Below are positions 8,157-16,401 of a DNA stretch of 24,672 bases, one piece after another. Numbering within the stretch: the first letter of the stretch is position 1; each line of letters opens with the position of its first letter. Source of the DNA: DAOUGC01 sp034429695 (GTDB taxonomy: Bacteria; Chloroflexota; Anaerolineae; Anaerolineales; Anaerolineaceae); the NCBI GenBank assembly GCA_034429695.1, contig DAOUGC010000187.1, positions 1-24,672 of the forward strand, given 5' to 3'. The notes under the pieces are model-generated. The model was not told the origin of the DNA. It searched no databases and was given only the letters and a program-made list of their open reading frames with translations. A program made the position numbers and the translations under genes.

Positions 8157-8971
8157 CCCGCAAAAATACCCGTTACTTCCTCTACGTCCCGCTTCTCTTG
8201 ATGGCGGCGTTCTACCTCATTCCCATGTACATCATGCTGGTGACGGGCTTTAAAACCTTTGACGAGGTCAGCCTGAAAACCATGTGGGAATTGCCGCACA
8301 CGCTTGGGTTGGATAACTTCAAGGAAGCCCTCGCAAAGCTGGGACCTTATATGTTGAACAGCTTTAACATGGTCTTCCCGGCTGCAATTATTTCGTCGCT
8401 GCTTGGCTCGCTGAACGGTTACGTGCTGGCAAAGTGGAAGTTCAAAGGCGCTGATGTGATCTTCCCGCTGATCCTGTTCGGCATGTTCATTCCCTACCAG
8501 TCCATTTTGATCCCGTTGGTGGAGTTCATGAAGACCACTGACATGTACGGCGGGCTGCCGGGGTTGGTGCTGGCGCATGTAATTTACGGTATCCCCATCA
8601 CCACGCTCACCTTCCGCAATTACTACGCCACCATTCCAAAGGAACTGGTGGAAGCCAGCAAGATCGACGGGGCGGGGTTGCTGGGCATCTACTGGAACAT
8701 CATGCTGCCCATTTCCATCCCCAGTTTTGTGGTGGTGTTGATCTGGCAGTTCACCTCGGCCTGGAATGACTTTCTGTTTGCGGTTGTGCTCACCAGTCCG
8801 CAGAGCTGGCCGGTGACGGTGGCGTTGAATAACATGGCGGGCAGCCAGATCATTGCATGGAACGTGCAGATGGCTGGTTCTTTCCTGGCAGCGTTGCCCA
8901 CCCTGCTGGTTTACATCTTCCTGGGTAATTACTTCCTGCGCGGCATGATGGCCGGCGCGCTTAAAGGCTGA
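8153..8971 (+). CDS. Sugar ABC transporter permease, MalG/UgpE type
   Basis: 272 aa; its ATG overlaps the preceding permease stop in ATGA. About six TM helices; the first is LYVPLLLMAAFYLIPMYIML. The EAA loop is ELVEASKIDGAGLLGIYWNI followed by MLPISIP. The late FTSAWNDFLFAVVLT is typical of the MalG branch, and the protein ends shortly after the last helix (GNYFLRGMMAGALKG), as family members do. It partners the MalF-like permease. It is the last gene of the operon and is followed by a GC-rich hairpin. Confidence 0.94.
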   Translation: MTRKNTRYFLYVPLLLMAAFYLIPMYIMLVTGFKTFDEVSLKTMWELPHTLGLDNFKEALAKLGPYMLNSFNMVFPAAIISSLLGSLNGYVLAKWKFKGADVIFPLILFGMFIPYQSILIPLVEFMKTTDMYGGLPGLVLAHVIYGIPITTLTFRNYYATIPKELVEASKIDGAGLLGIYWNIMLPISIPSFVVVLIWQFTSAWNDFLFAVVLTSPQSWPVTVALNNMAGSQIIAWNVQMAGSFLAALPTLLVYIFLGNYFLRGMMAGALKG

Positions 8972-9000
8972 TATTTCCAGACGCGAAAGTCTTGCGAGAA

Positions 9001-9032
9001 CACCAGACCCCCTGAGGACGGGGGGTCTGGTG
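9001..9032 (+). terminator. Probable terminator of the sugar ABC operon
   Basis: Arms 9001-9012 and 9021-9032 form a perfect 12-bp stem with an 8-nt loop, 30 nt after the second permease stop. The following sequence (GGTTTAAG) is only weakly T-rich, so efficiency is uncertain. Confidence 0.65.
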
Positions 9033-9070
9033 GTTTAAGTTGGGCTTACGGCGGTGGGAAAAGCGTTTCT

Positions 9071-9161
9071 CCTCCTCCATTCGCGTATTTTGCGAATGGG
9101 GGAGGTGCTCGAATGTTGATAGTGGCGTGGGCCTGGATGTATATTGACACCGCATTCGAGC
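9071..9161. other. Tandem inverted repeats in the 350-bp intergenic region after the ABC operon
   Basis: No convincing gene lies between 9033 and 9385. A 14-bp stem (9071-9084 with 9092-9105, one T-G wobble, 7-nt loop) is followed at once by a second inverted repeat (9107-9115 with 9153-9161, 9 bp perfect, 37-nt loop). Both stems contain the core CATTCG/CGAATG. The region could be a back-up terminator, a structured leader or small RNA, or an operator cluster for the downstream zinc-ribbon gene. Confidence 0.45.
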
Positions 9162-9196
9162 GGAGGGGGCAATGTTCGAAAGCGACAAGGAAATCG

Positions 9197-9202
9197 TATA
9201 AT
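9197..9202 (+). promoter_or_regulatory. -10 box upstream of the zinc-ribbon membrane protein
   Basis: Exact TATAAT with a weak -35 candidate TTCGAA (9175-9180) at 16 nt. It would give a leader of about 175 nt before the start near 9386. A TTGACA at 9144-9149 has no -10 at the right distance. Confidence 0.45.
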
Positions 9203-9385
9203 ATTTTCAACTGGCTTTTTTTAAGAATCGTAACAACAGTGTAACCGGCCAAAAGGCAGTATTGATGATTTGCCTTTCGGACCTTTTCTGTTTTGACGGC
9301 AAGCCCATTTTCCCGCTACCACTCATTTTTGAAAAGCCGTTGAGCAGTACATCAGTTGCCAAAAAAAGAAAGAGAGGCGATGACG

Positions 9386-10132
9386 ATGTCCACAACTGGC
9401 TCCACCCCAGTGAGTAAAATCGAAGTGACCTGCCTGGATCACAAACAGGCTCCGCAGTTTGACCACATCCTGACCGAAGGCACAGCCACAGAGCAGTTTT
9501 CCTGCCCAAATTGCGGCGCCGTCATCACCATCCAAAAAGAGACCCCCAAGGTCTCAGGTGGACGGCGTGTTTTGCTCAGCCTGCTTGCCATCCCTCTGCT
9601 GATTTCAGCCTGTTTGTCGCTGCTGGCGTTTGTCAGTATCGGTAACAAAGACCAAAATGCAACCATCACACTGGGAATGTTCATTGCGTCTGCCGCCAGT
9701 CTGATCTTCCTTGGGACTGTGTCCAGTCGGTTGGATATGCTTCATATTGTCACCACAGGGAAGGCGCGCATGAGGGTTCATATTGTGGATGGTGACACCG
9801 GGGATAGACACAACACCGATTCCCTTCGCTTCAAACATGTACTGTCGTCGCGGTATGCGAAAAAGGAAGGCGGGCAGGCTTCTGCGCCAATGGCCCCGGT
9901 AGCGGAAATGAACAAATGCGAGCTGTGTGGCCAGGTGCGCGCGGGGGAACGGTTGACCCCCCGCCAGGTTGCAGCCATGCAACCAAAGAATTCTGGCGAT
10001 ATGGAAAAGTTCATGCAAGCGGCTTCGTTGCATGGGGTTGCCACCAGTATTGTCACCTTCAACAACCCACCCGGAGCCGCGGATACACCCACATGGTGGG
10101 TGTGTTCCGATTGTCGGTCCCGGTATTTATAA
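9386..10132 (+). CDS. Membrane protein with N- and C-terminal zinc-ribbon motifs, function unknown
   Basis: 248 aa from ATG 9386, where AGAGAGG is spaced 8 nt. ATG 9380 is the same frame but has only 2 nt spacing, and TTG 9356 is less likely. A first metal site is C16xxH19 with C40xxC43 (FSCPNCGAV). Two TM helices follow (about 61-83 and 92-112), then a soluble tail. A second site is formed by CELCGQV near residue 183 and CSDC close to the C-terminus. Both soluble ends would be on the same side of the membrane, probably cytoplasmic. No family is recognised. Zinc-ribbon-plus-TM proteins are often sensors or scaffolds, but no function is claimed. It has its own predicted promoter and lies upstream of the envelope gene block. 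Confidence 0.8.
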   Translation: MSTTGSTPVSKIEVTCLDHKQAPQFDHILTEGTATEQFSCPNCGAVITIQKETPKVSGGRRVLLSLLAIPLLISACLSLLAFVSIGNKDQNATITLGMFIASAASLIFLGTVSSRLDMLHIVTTGKARMRVHIVDGDTGDRHNTDSLRFKHVLSSRYAKKEGGQASAPMAPVAEMNKCELCGQVRAGERLTPRQVAAMQPKNSGDMEKFMQAASLHGVATSIVTFNNPPGAADTPTWWVCSDCRSRYL

Positions 10133-10295
10133 TCAGACGCCCGACCCAGAACCTGCCAACTCCTGAAACTTGCAGGCTGGTTGGTGTATTGGTATTTAAT
10201 ACAACCGTCATCCTTTACCATGCCGGATAAATTTATGTGGCAGGTCTGATAAAAATGCAAGGCAGATGGAAAACAGACGAACTGCGCCCCTGATG

Positions 10296-10301
10296 TACAA
10301 T
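10296..10301 (+). promoter_or_regulatory. Candidate -10 box of the GT39-like gene
   Basis: TACAAT, 5 of 6 matches to consensus, about 75 nt before the preferred ATG and 20 nt before an in-frame GTG at 10322. No clear -35. The rest of the 10133-10321 gap holds only weak AT-rich dyads. Confidence 0.35.
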
Positions 10302-10375
10302 TAAAGGGGTGGTTTCCGCAGGTGAAGAAAAATTTCATGTCCGGGCGAAGGCAGGCCCTGGAGAGGACTGGCGGT

Positions 10376-12919
10376 ATGTCACATAACGGCGCCAATGGAT
10401 GGGTGAAGTGGGCAGTGGCAGGTGCGGTTACTGCCTCAGCCACGGCTGCGGCTGCGGCTGCGGCTGTCACTTTGATTGCCATGCGCAGGAAAAACGGCGC
10501 AAAAAACGGAAGTGCTGCGCAGGTTGGGGCGCTGGTGGAACAAGACGGCTCATCAAATGGGGATGGGCGCGCACCGGAGATTGGCGCAGATGCGGTCAGT
10601 CTTGAGAATCAGCGGCTGCGGGAGGAAAACCTCAGATTGCAGGAACGCGTCGGGCAACTGGAGGAGCAGGTTGCGCCAGAACCGTTGTACCGACGGTTGG
10701 GCCGCAACTGGCGCGGTGCCGGTTTGACCCTGCTCTTGATTGTGCTGGCGGTATTGCCGCCCATTTTTGTGGTGATCGAACGCTGGTTGGGCCGCAGCGG
10801 GTTCAGGGATCAGTATTTCCACTACTGGAAGAACATCTCCTTCCTGAACAACACCATGCTGCCGTCTTATTTCATTGTTGTATTTATTTTGCTGGGTATT
10901 CAGGCAGTGCTGGTACTGTTGCGTCAGAAAGGTAACAAAGAGGCCTTTGCAAGCCAGATTCAAATGGCGTCCTCCGACCCCGCTGCGCCGATCATTTCGG
11001 CGCGCCAGAAGCGCATTGCCACCATCTTGCAGATCGTAACCGCGGTGGGGGCGCTGGCGATTTTAACCATTGGCAGCCTGACCGAACGGGTGCCCAATCT
11101 GGACCTGGTGGCGGTGCTGTTGGCTTACCTGGCGGGAGTGATCCTTTCAAACTTCCCGGTTGAGAAAATTCGTGGAGCCTGGAAGCACATTCCGCAGTGG
11201 GTGCTGCCATATGGGGTCGCCCTGCTGGTGTGGATCCTGTTCATCCGCGCGCTGGCCGAGGACCCAAAGACTGCCTGGCTGTACGCCGTTTTGACGTTGC
11301 TGGTGGTTGCCGTGGGATGGAAGCGCATCAAAGCCACCCCGTGGATCATGTGGCTGGCAGCCGGTGTGTTGTGGCTGTACAGTCTGGGAATCAGCAACTG
11401 GTTTTTCTCGGGCGTGGGTGATGAGTACAACTTCTTCACCTATGCGCGTGAGATCCTGCTTACGCAGAGCGGCGACTGGATCATCAGCCATCTGTTTAGC
11501 GGGCAGGCGGTTTACAGCTCGCATCCGTATTTCTCATCACTGCTACAGGCGTTGTCCATGAAGATCTTTGGCATGGATAACTTTGGCTGGCGTTTCAGCA
11601 GCATATTCTTTGCGGTGGCTGCACTGGTGTTCTTTTATCTGTTCTGGCGCATGTTCGTCTCGCGCACCATCAGCGCTGTGGCGGTGGTGATGCTGGCTTT
11701 CAGCGCCTACCTGATCCAGTTTCCGAAGATCGGTTACAACAACTCGCAGGCATTGTTTGCCATGTCGCTGGTGTTGTGGCTGACGGGGGTGTGCACGCGC
11801 AACCGGCAAGCGTGGGCTTACTCGCTGCTGGGTTTGAGCATGGGGCTGTGTCTGTATGTGTATCCGGCGGCGATGTACGCCATCCCGCTGCCTTTCCTGC
11901 TTCTGCTGTTTTTTGACCCTCCACGCAGCCGGGCGGCCATTGGGCGCTGGGCAATTGTGGTGGGCGCGTTCTTCCTGCTGTTCATGCCGTTGCTGTTTCA
12001 GGAAGGGTACTGGGCTGAGAAGATCCCCGGCACGTTTTTAAACCGTCCGGATGTGGTTGGGAAATATGGTCCTGCCTTCCACTTTGGGTCCAACTACCTG
12101 TACGGATTGTTTTCATACCTGTACACGCCGCAGGAAACGCATTTTGTCGCCAGTTCCTACGTTGATCCGCTCTCGGCGGCGCTCCTGCCGTTCGGGTTCC
12201 TGTGGGCATTGCGCCTGTATTCGCGAAACCGTTTTGCTGCCTTCTGGGTGCTGGCTTACCTGTTCATGATGTTCCTGGTGGGCGCAACGCACGACCGGGT
12301 GACGCCATCCAACACGCGCATGTTCATGATGCTGCCCTTCTTTTGCCTGTTTGTTGCCATGGGCGTGGTATGGTGGGCACACTGGTTAAAGGAACAGTCA
12401 TTTACCCGTCAGGCCTCCCTGACGGTGATCACCCTGCTGACCGTGCTGGGGGTGGGGCTGGGTTTGTATCAGGCATACGTGATCGTCCCCGCGCGTTTCA
12501 CCGGCATTTCCAGTCTGGAGGTGTTATTCCTGCGCCTGATGCAGCGTAATGAAGCGCCAGACATGGTTTCCAATCGCTCTTACATCTTTGTCACCGATGC
12601 TGATTGGGGCATAGACGGCCTGCGTGACATGCGCGAGATCTACGGTGTGCCGCGCTCGCAGGTTTCACTGGGGCGGGTGCTCATGACCGGTCCAGAATTG
12701 GACGATGCAACCCGTGCATGGCTGGCAAAGCCGGAGGTGTTTGCGATTGTTCAACCGTGGATTAATAAGGATTACGTGGACGCACTGGAGGCGGAATTGT
12801 ATGCTTTGGGCAAGAAACCATGCCCGGTGCGGGAAACACCCTTCACGGATGTTCGCTTTGTCATGTGGTATTCAGAGGATATGCAGCGCTACTGCCCGGC
12901 TGGCGGCCACTGGGAATAA
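10376..12919 (+). CDS. GT-C membrane glycosyltransferase, GT39/ArnT-like, with extended N-terminal membrane region
   Basis: 847 aa from ATG 10376, preferred because GGAGAGGA lies 8 nt upstream; in-frame GTG 10322 would add 18 residues. A first hydrophobic, Ala-rich helix (about 12-35) is followed by a short Leu/Glu coiled coil (LRLQERVGQLEEQV) and then about seven TM helices before residue 345. The GT39/PMT-type core follows. The acidic pair expected in its first outer loop is D349-E350 (GVGDEYNFFTYA), followed by HPYFSSLLQA and repeated TM helices, ending in a soluble domain of about 120 residues. Such enzymes move a sugar from a polyprenyl-phosphate donor to protein, lipid or glycan outside the membrane. 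The roughly 300 residues ahead of the catalytic loop are unusual, since canonical PMTs place the Asp after TM1. It lies 21 nt before an LCP lipoprotein with a Thr-rich stalk, a possible acceptor. Donor and acceptor are not deducible. Confidence 0.82.
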   Translation: MSHNGANGWVKWAVAGAVTASATAAAAAAAVTLIAMRRKNGAKNGSAAQVGALVEQDGSSNGDGRAPEIGADAVSLENQRLREENLRLQERVGQLEEQVAPEPLYRRLGRNWRGAGLTLLLIVLAVLPPIFVVIERWLGRSGFRDQYFHYWKNISFLNNTMLPSYFIVVFILLGIQAVLVLLRQKGNKEAFASQIQMASSDPAAPIISARQKRIATILQIVTAVGALAILTIGSLTERVPNLDLVAVLLAYLAGVILSNFPVEKIRGAWKHIPQWVLPYGVALLVWILFIRALAEDPKTAWLYAVLTLLVVAVGWKRIKATPWIMWLAAGVLWLYSLGISNWFFSGVGDEYNFFTYAREILLTQSGDWIISHLFSGQAVYSSHPYFSSLLQALSMKIFGMDNFGWRFSSIFFAVAALVFFYLFWRMFVSRTISAVAVVMLAFSAYLIQFPKIGYNNSQALFAMSLVLWLTGVCTRNRQAWAYSLLGLSMGLCLYVYPAAMYAIPLPFLLLLFFDPPRSRAAIGRWAIVVGAFFLLFMPLLFQEGYWAEKIPGTFLNRPDVVGKYGPAFHFGSNYLYGLFSYLYTPQETHFVASSYVDPLSAALLPFGFLWALRLYSRNRFAAFWVLAYLFMMFLVGATHDRVTPSNTRMFMMLPFFCLFVAMGVVWWAHWLKEQSFTRQASLTVITLLTVLGVGLGLYQAYVIVPARFTGISSLEVLFLRLMQRNEAPDMVSNRSYIFVTDADWGIDGLRDMREIYGVPRSQVSLGRVLMTGPELDDATRAWLAKPEVFAIVQPWINKDYVDALEAELYALGKKPCPVRETPFTDVRFVMWYSEDMQRYCPAGGHWE

Positions 12920-12923
12920 AGAC

Positions 12924-12932
12924 TGCTATAAT
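12924..12932 (+). promoter_or_regulatory. Extended -10 promoter of the LCP-like lipoprotein gene (leaderless geometry)
   Basis: TGC plus TATAAT (12927-12932) is an extended -10 element, 8 nt before ATG 12941. It begins right after the stop of the upstream gene. No Shine-Dalgarno lies between, so initiation at or next to the ATG is expected. Confidence 0.65.
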
Positions 12933-12940
12933 CGCAACAA

Positions 12941-14314
12941 ATGAAAGCAAAACGGGGTCCTGACCTGCGGTGGGTGGGGTTGCTGGCGCTGATTATGGCG
13001 CTGGTGACCGCCTGCGGACTCTTCAAGCCGCAGGCCACCCCAACGGCGACCTTCCAGGCAAACACCCCAACGCAGGTTTCCACCCGCACGGCCACCAGCA
13101 GTCCAAGCCCATCCGTCACTGTGGGGGTTGACCGCCCGTGGAAGCATTTTGCCGCACCCAACGAGACGCCGGTCACGCCCATCCCCACACCGGTATCCAC
13201 CCTCAATGTCCCCGACGATGTGCAATCAATGGCGCTGCTTGCCACCGGCGACGAAGCGCCTTATGTTGACCGCACCGAAGCCATGCTGCTGGTTTTCTTC
13301 AATCCGCAGGCTGGCCGCGCCAGTTTTCTCTCCATACCGGCTGACCTGTTTGTGTACATCCCCGGTTATACCATGCAGCGTGTGCAGAACGCCTGGCCGG
13401 TGGGCGAATGGACGGGCGTGCAGGATACACTGGAATATAACTTTGGCGTGCGCCCGCAGGAATGGGCGCTGGTGCATCCGCTTGAAGTGGTGGATTTTGT
13501 CAACGACATCGGGCGGGTGCGCGTGACGGTGAACCGCAGCTACCCGGAGCAATGCGGCGGGCTGGAGCCCGGCGCGCGCATGATGGACGGCGGGCAATTG
13601 CTGTGCTTTGTGCGTTTCCGCACTTCCATGGAAGAGATTGATCGCAACCTGCGCCAGCAGGAAGCCCTGCGCCAGATCATCTGGCGCATGACGCACGGCG
13701 GCGCGCTGACCCGTCTGACGGAGTTGTTTGGCGTTTATGGTCCGTACATTGACAGCAGTTTTGGCTTGAACGACCTCAACCTGTTGCTGCCGCTGGCGAT
13801 CAACCTGGGCGACCCGCAGCAGATCGGGTTTTACACCCTCACACCGTATCAATTGCGGGTCTGGGACCTGCCCGGTGAGCCGGAAGCACAGGTGTTTCTG
13901 CCCCAGCCGGACGAACTGGTCTCTGCTGCGCGGGAGGCATTGAACTTTGTGCTCACCGAACAACCCACCAAAGCGGTGATCGCCACGTTGTGGAGCGAGC
14001 TGACCACCACGCCCACCTTTACCGCCACGCCAACCCGCACACCCACCCCCACGCGCACCCGCACCGTTACGCGTACCATCACGCAAACGCGGACGATTAC
14101 GCAGACACGGACGATCACGCTTACCCGCACCATCACAGCCACCCCAAGCATCACCGCCACACCGACGGTGAGCCAGACAGCAACCATCAGCCAGACGCCG
14201 ACCGTGACCATGACCGGCACCGTCACCATGACACCCACCGAGACGCATACCGTCACGGTTGATCTTTCGACCGCGACCGAAACACCCACTGAGACCGCCA
14301 CCGACGAGCCGTAA
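12941..14314 (+). CDS. LCP (LytR-CpsA-Psr)-like lipoprotein lacking key catalytic residues, with Thr-rich C-terminal stalk
   Basis: 457 aa from ATG 12941. A lipoprotein signal ends in LVTAC (Cys25). A Pro/Thr linker leads to an LCP-like domain (about 85-330). It aligns by motif with the canonical LCP at 16719: RTEAMLLVFFNP for the family RSDTM motif (E113 for Asp), SIPADLFVYIPGY for SIPRD (Ala134 for the Arg that contacts pyrophosphate), and DRNLRQQE retaining R235, R238 and Q239. LCP enzymes ligate lipid-linked glycans to peptidoglycan or protein. With these substitutions it is probably inactive or altered, perhaps a binding or regulatory partner. From about residue 353 the chain is a Thr-alternating stalk (TRTRTVTRTITQTRTIT and similar), plausibly O-glycosylated. 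It sits between two membrane glycosyltransferase-like genes. Confidence 0.83.
   Translation: MKAKRGPDLRWVGLLALIMALVTACGLFKPQATPTATFQANTPTQVSTRTATSSPSPSVTVGVDRPWKHFAAPNETPVTPIPTPVSTLNVPDDVQSMALLATGDEAPYVDRTEAMLLVFFNPQAGRASFLSIPADLFVYIPGYTMQRVQNAWPVGEWTGVQDTLEYNFGVRPQEWALVHPLEVVDFVNDIGRVRVTVNRSYPEQCGGLEPGARMMDGGQLLCFVRFRTSMEEIDRNLRQQEALRQIIWRMTHGGALTRLTELFGVYGPYIDSSFGLNDLNLLLPLAINLGDPQQIGFYTLTPYQLRVWDLPGEPEAQVFLPQPDELVSAAREALNFVLTEQPTKAVIATLWSELTTTPTFTATPTRTPTPTRTRTVTRTITQTRTITQTRTITLTRTITATPSITATPTVSQTATISQTPTVTMTGTVTMTPTETHTVTVDLSTATETPTETATDEP
13999..14311 (+). repeat. Degenerate Thr-rich coding repeat (ThrX)n in the LCP-like lipoprotein
   Basis: About 104 codons in which Thr occupies nearly every second position (TxTx with Arg, Ile, Gln, Pro, Val). 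At DNA level it is an imprecise ACG/ACC-rich repeat; two units near 14087-14122 are close copies. It encodes an extended surface stalk and explains the low-complexity overlapping frames here. Confidence 0.85.
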
Positions 14315-14350
14315 TTTGGCTGCGCGCGCAGACAGGTGCGAACTTCACGT

Positions 14351-14356
14351 TATAAT
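14351..14356 (+). promoter_or_regulatory. -10 box upstream of the polytopic membrane protein gene
   Basis: Exact TATAAT 36 nt before the TTG start at 14393. The context CGTTATAATT is identical to that before the first CAP-LysM gene (22239-22248). No convincing -35 is seen. Confidence 0.5.
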
Positions 14357-14392
14357 TGCGCCATCCTTTACTGCTGAATCGCCGGGGCACGC

Positions 14393-16345
14393 TTGAAACC
14401 TTCCCAAACCATCAATCGAACCTCTCTGCCTGCCTGGACTGGCCTGCTGTTGTTTGCCGTGCTGGCGGGTGGGCTTGCCACATTATGGGGCTATCGCTAC
14501 GGCACAGGCAACCAGGTGGAACAACTGCCGGTGGTGCTGCGGGTCATGGACCCTGCTTATCTGGTCAACGATTTCTTTGTCAACGCATCGGCTGAGTTTT
14601 CTCCACGCCTGCAGTTTGCGCGCGCAGTGGGGGCGATTGCCAACCTGGCCGGGGGCGAGGCGGCGCTGCCGGGTGTGTACCTGGCGCTGACCCTGCTGGG
14701 CAATGTGGCGGTGGCGTTTGTGACCGGCATGGCAGCGCGCGACCTGTTTGAGGACTCCCTGACCGCCGGTTTGTTTGCCGTGGCCGGGGTGATGGCGCTC
14801 AAGACCTTCTGGCTGGGCTACACCAACGTACTGTACCGCACGTTTCTTGAACCCATGCTCCTTGCCATGCCGCTGCTGTTGCTGGGCGCATGGGCTGCGC
14901 TGCGCCGCAGGCCGCTTGCAGCGGCTGCCGCCAATGCCGCCGCTGCTTACTTTCACCCGCTGGCAGGTTTGGAGGGCGGCATGCTGTGCCTGGGCATTTC
15001 AACCGCTGAGCTGGGTTGGCGCTGGTTGCGCGGCAGGCGCGAGGGAGTTCAACCGGCGCGGCGTGAATGGCTGTTTTTGCTGGCTGGGCTGGCGCTGATG
15101 GGGGTTGTGGCTGCCTGGAACCTGCTGGGGTATCGCACTGGCGAGCGCCTGCCGGATGATCTGTTCATCTGGATCCTGGCGTACTTCAGGCATCCACATC
15201 ATTATCTGCCGGGTACGTTCCAGCGCTGGCAGTTTGTGCAGGCCGGGCTGTTCCTGCTGGCGGCGTTCTCGGTGGGGGTCACCGCGCTGGTGCAGATCAA
15301 GGGCATGCGCAAGGCGGCGGTGGGCATGGGTTTATTGACCGTTGGAGTGCTGCTGGCTGCGCTGGGTGGGTATGTGTTTGTGGAAGTGCTGCCCAGCCGC
15401 CTGTGGACCACGGCGCAGACCCTGCGCATGTTAACCTATGTGAAATGGCTGGGTCTGGTTTTAATGTGCGGTTGGAGCGGCTGGCAACTGGATCGGTTGT
15501 CTGCCCTGCAGCGCACCGGCAAGCGCTGGACGGGCCTGATGCTGATGCCGTTCGTGCTGCCCGCCGCATTGCTGGCAAGCCCGGCATTGATCGGCGCTGC
15601 CATCTGGACGCCGCTGCGTGTTGCACTGGACAAAAAATTGCCTGGCTGGGCCTGGTTGACTCTGGATATTCTGGCGCTGGGTTGGACCATTGCCATTGGC
15701 ATCATTTATGAACCCGACGGGCACGCATTGCTGCTCTTTCCGCTGCTGGTCATGATGTCATTGATCGCGCGGCGCGGGTATGGCGGCCAGGAGGATGCCC
15801 CCGGACGTCTGCGCCGCATGGCGCGCGCTGTGGCGGGTCAACTGGGGGTGACCTTTTTTGTGCTGGTGGCGTTGTTCACCCCGGCTGGCAGCCTCTCGCC
15901 CCGCATGGAACCGTACCTGCAGCGCCCGGTGATTGACATCATGGAGGTCAGCAGTGAGGAACTGGAGCTGGCGCGTTTTGTGCGCGAAAACACCCCGCCA
16001 GACGCGGTTTTTCTGGTGAACCCCAGCATGGGCAACTTCAGGGTCACGGCTCACCGCGCCATTGTGGTGGATTTCATCGCCTTCCCGTTTGGCGACCAGG
16101 CCATGCAGAACTGGCTGACACGCATTTACGACGTGTACGGAGAGCCGCAGGAAAACGGCTTTGACGCCGTGCCCGAAATGCGAAACTGGTACACGGGGCT
16201 GGATCAACGCCGCATCAAACAACTGGGCGAGCGTTACGGCTTTGAATACATGGTGATGTACACTGGCACGCATGTGCCCGATGATTTTGAGGTGCTTTAT
16301 GAGACGCCGTCCTACCGGCTGGTGAAATTGCCTCTTGCAAAATAG
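14393..16345 (+). CDS. Polytopic membrane protein, probable GT-C-type glycosyltransferase
   Basis: 650 aa from TTG 14393. This is the only usable start that keeps the first TM helix (TGLLLFAVLAGGLATLWGYR); an in-frame TGA at 14375 excludes anything longer. About a dozen TM helices. The loop after TM1 reads YGTGNQVEQLPVVLRVMDPA then YLVNDFFV, a layout seen in GT-C-like proteins of unknown function from Chloroflexi and Planctomycetes. The last 120 residues are soluble (FVRENTPPDAVFLVNPS, FRVTAHRAIVVDF) and resemble the extracytoplasmic C-terminal domains of GT-C enzymes. No catalytic Asp/Glu can be assigned with certainty. Flanked by the LCP-like lipoprotein and the Trm112-like gene in a same-strand envelope block, it may act on the same surface polymer; that is inference. 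Confidence 0.75.
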   Translation: MKPSQTINRTSLPAWTGLLLFAVLAGGLATLWGYRYGTGNQVEQLPVVLRVMDPAYLVNDFFVNASAEFSPRLQFARAVGAIANLAGGEAALPGVYLALTLLGNVAVAFVTGMAARDLFEDSLTAGLFAVAGVMALKTFWLGYTNVLYRTFLEPMLLAMPLLLLGAWAALRRRPLAAAAANAAAAYFHPLAGLEGGMLCLGISTAELGWRWLRGRREGVQPARREWLFLLAGLALMGVVAAWNLLGYRTGERLPDDLFIWILAYFRHPHHYLPGTFQRWQFVQAGLFLLAAFSVGVTALVQIKGMRKAAVGMGLLTVGVLLAALGGYVFVEVLPSRLWTTAQTLRMLTYVKWLGLVLMCGWSGWQLDRLSALQRTGKRWTGLMLMPFVLPAALLASPALIGAAIWTPLRVALDKKLPGWAWLTLDILALGWTIAIGIIYEPDGHALLLFPLLVMMSLIARRGYGGQEDAPGRLRRMARAVAGQLGVTFFVLVALFTPAGSLSPRMEPYLQRPVIDIMEVSSEELELARFVRENTPPDAVFLVNPSMGNFRVTAHRAIVVDFIAFPFGDQAMQNWLTRIYDVYGEPQENGFDAVPEMRNWYTGLDQRRIKQLGERYGFEYMVMYTGTHVPDDFEVLYETPSYRLVKLPLAK

Positions 16346-16358
16346 GCAAAAATGCGTG

Positions 16359-16367
16359 TGGTATAAT
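16359..16367 (+). promoter_or_regulatory. Extended -10 promoter of the Trm112-like gene
   Basis: TGG plus TATAAT (16362-16367), about 34 nt before ATG 16402. Unlike the leaderless-type genes, this one has a GGAGG ribosome site in its short leader. Confidence 0.5.
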
Positions 16368-16401
16368 CGAAGCAGACAGAAATGTACCCCTTGGAGGCGG
16401 A

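Noticed and set aside
9144..9149. TTGACA as a -35 box
   Set aside because: No -10-like hexamer lies 16-18 nt downstream; the TATAAT at 9197 is 47 nt away.
13226..14248. 340-codon open frame on the minus strand
   Set aside because: It is antisense to the LCP-like lipoprotein and its Thr-rich repeat. The repeat prevents stops and yields low-complexity Gly/Arg/His sequence.
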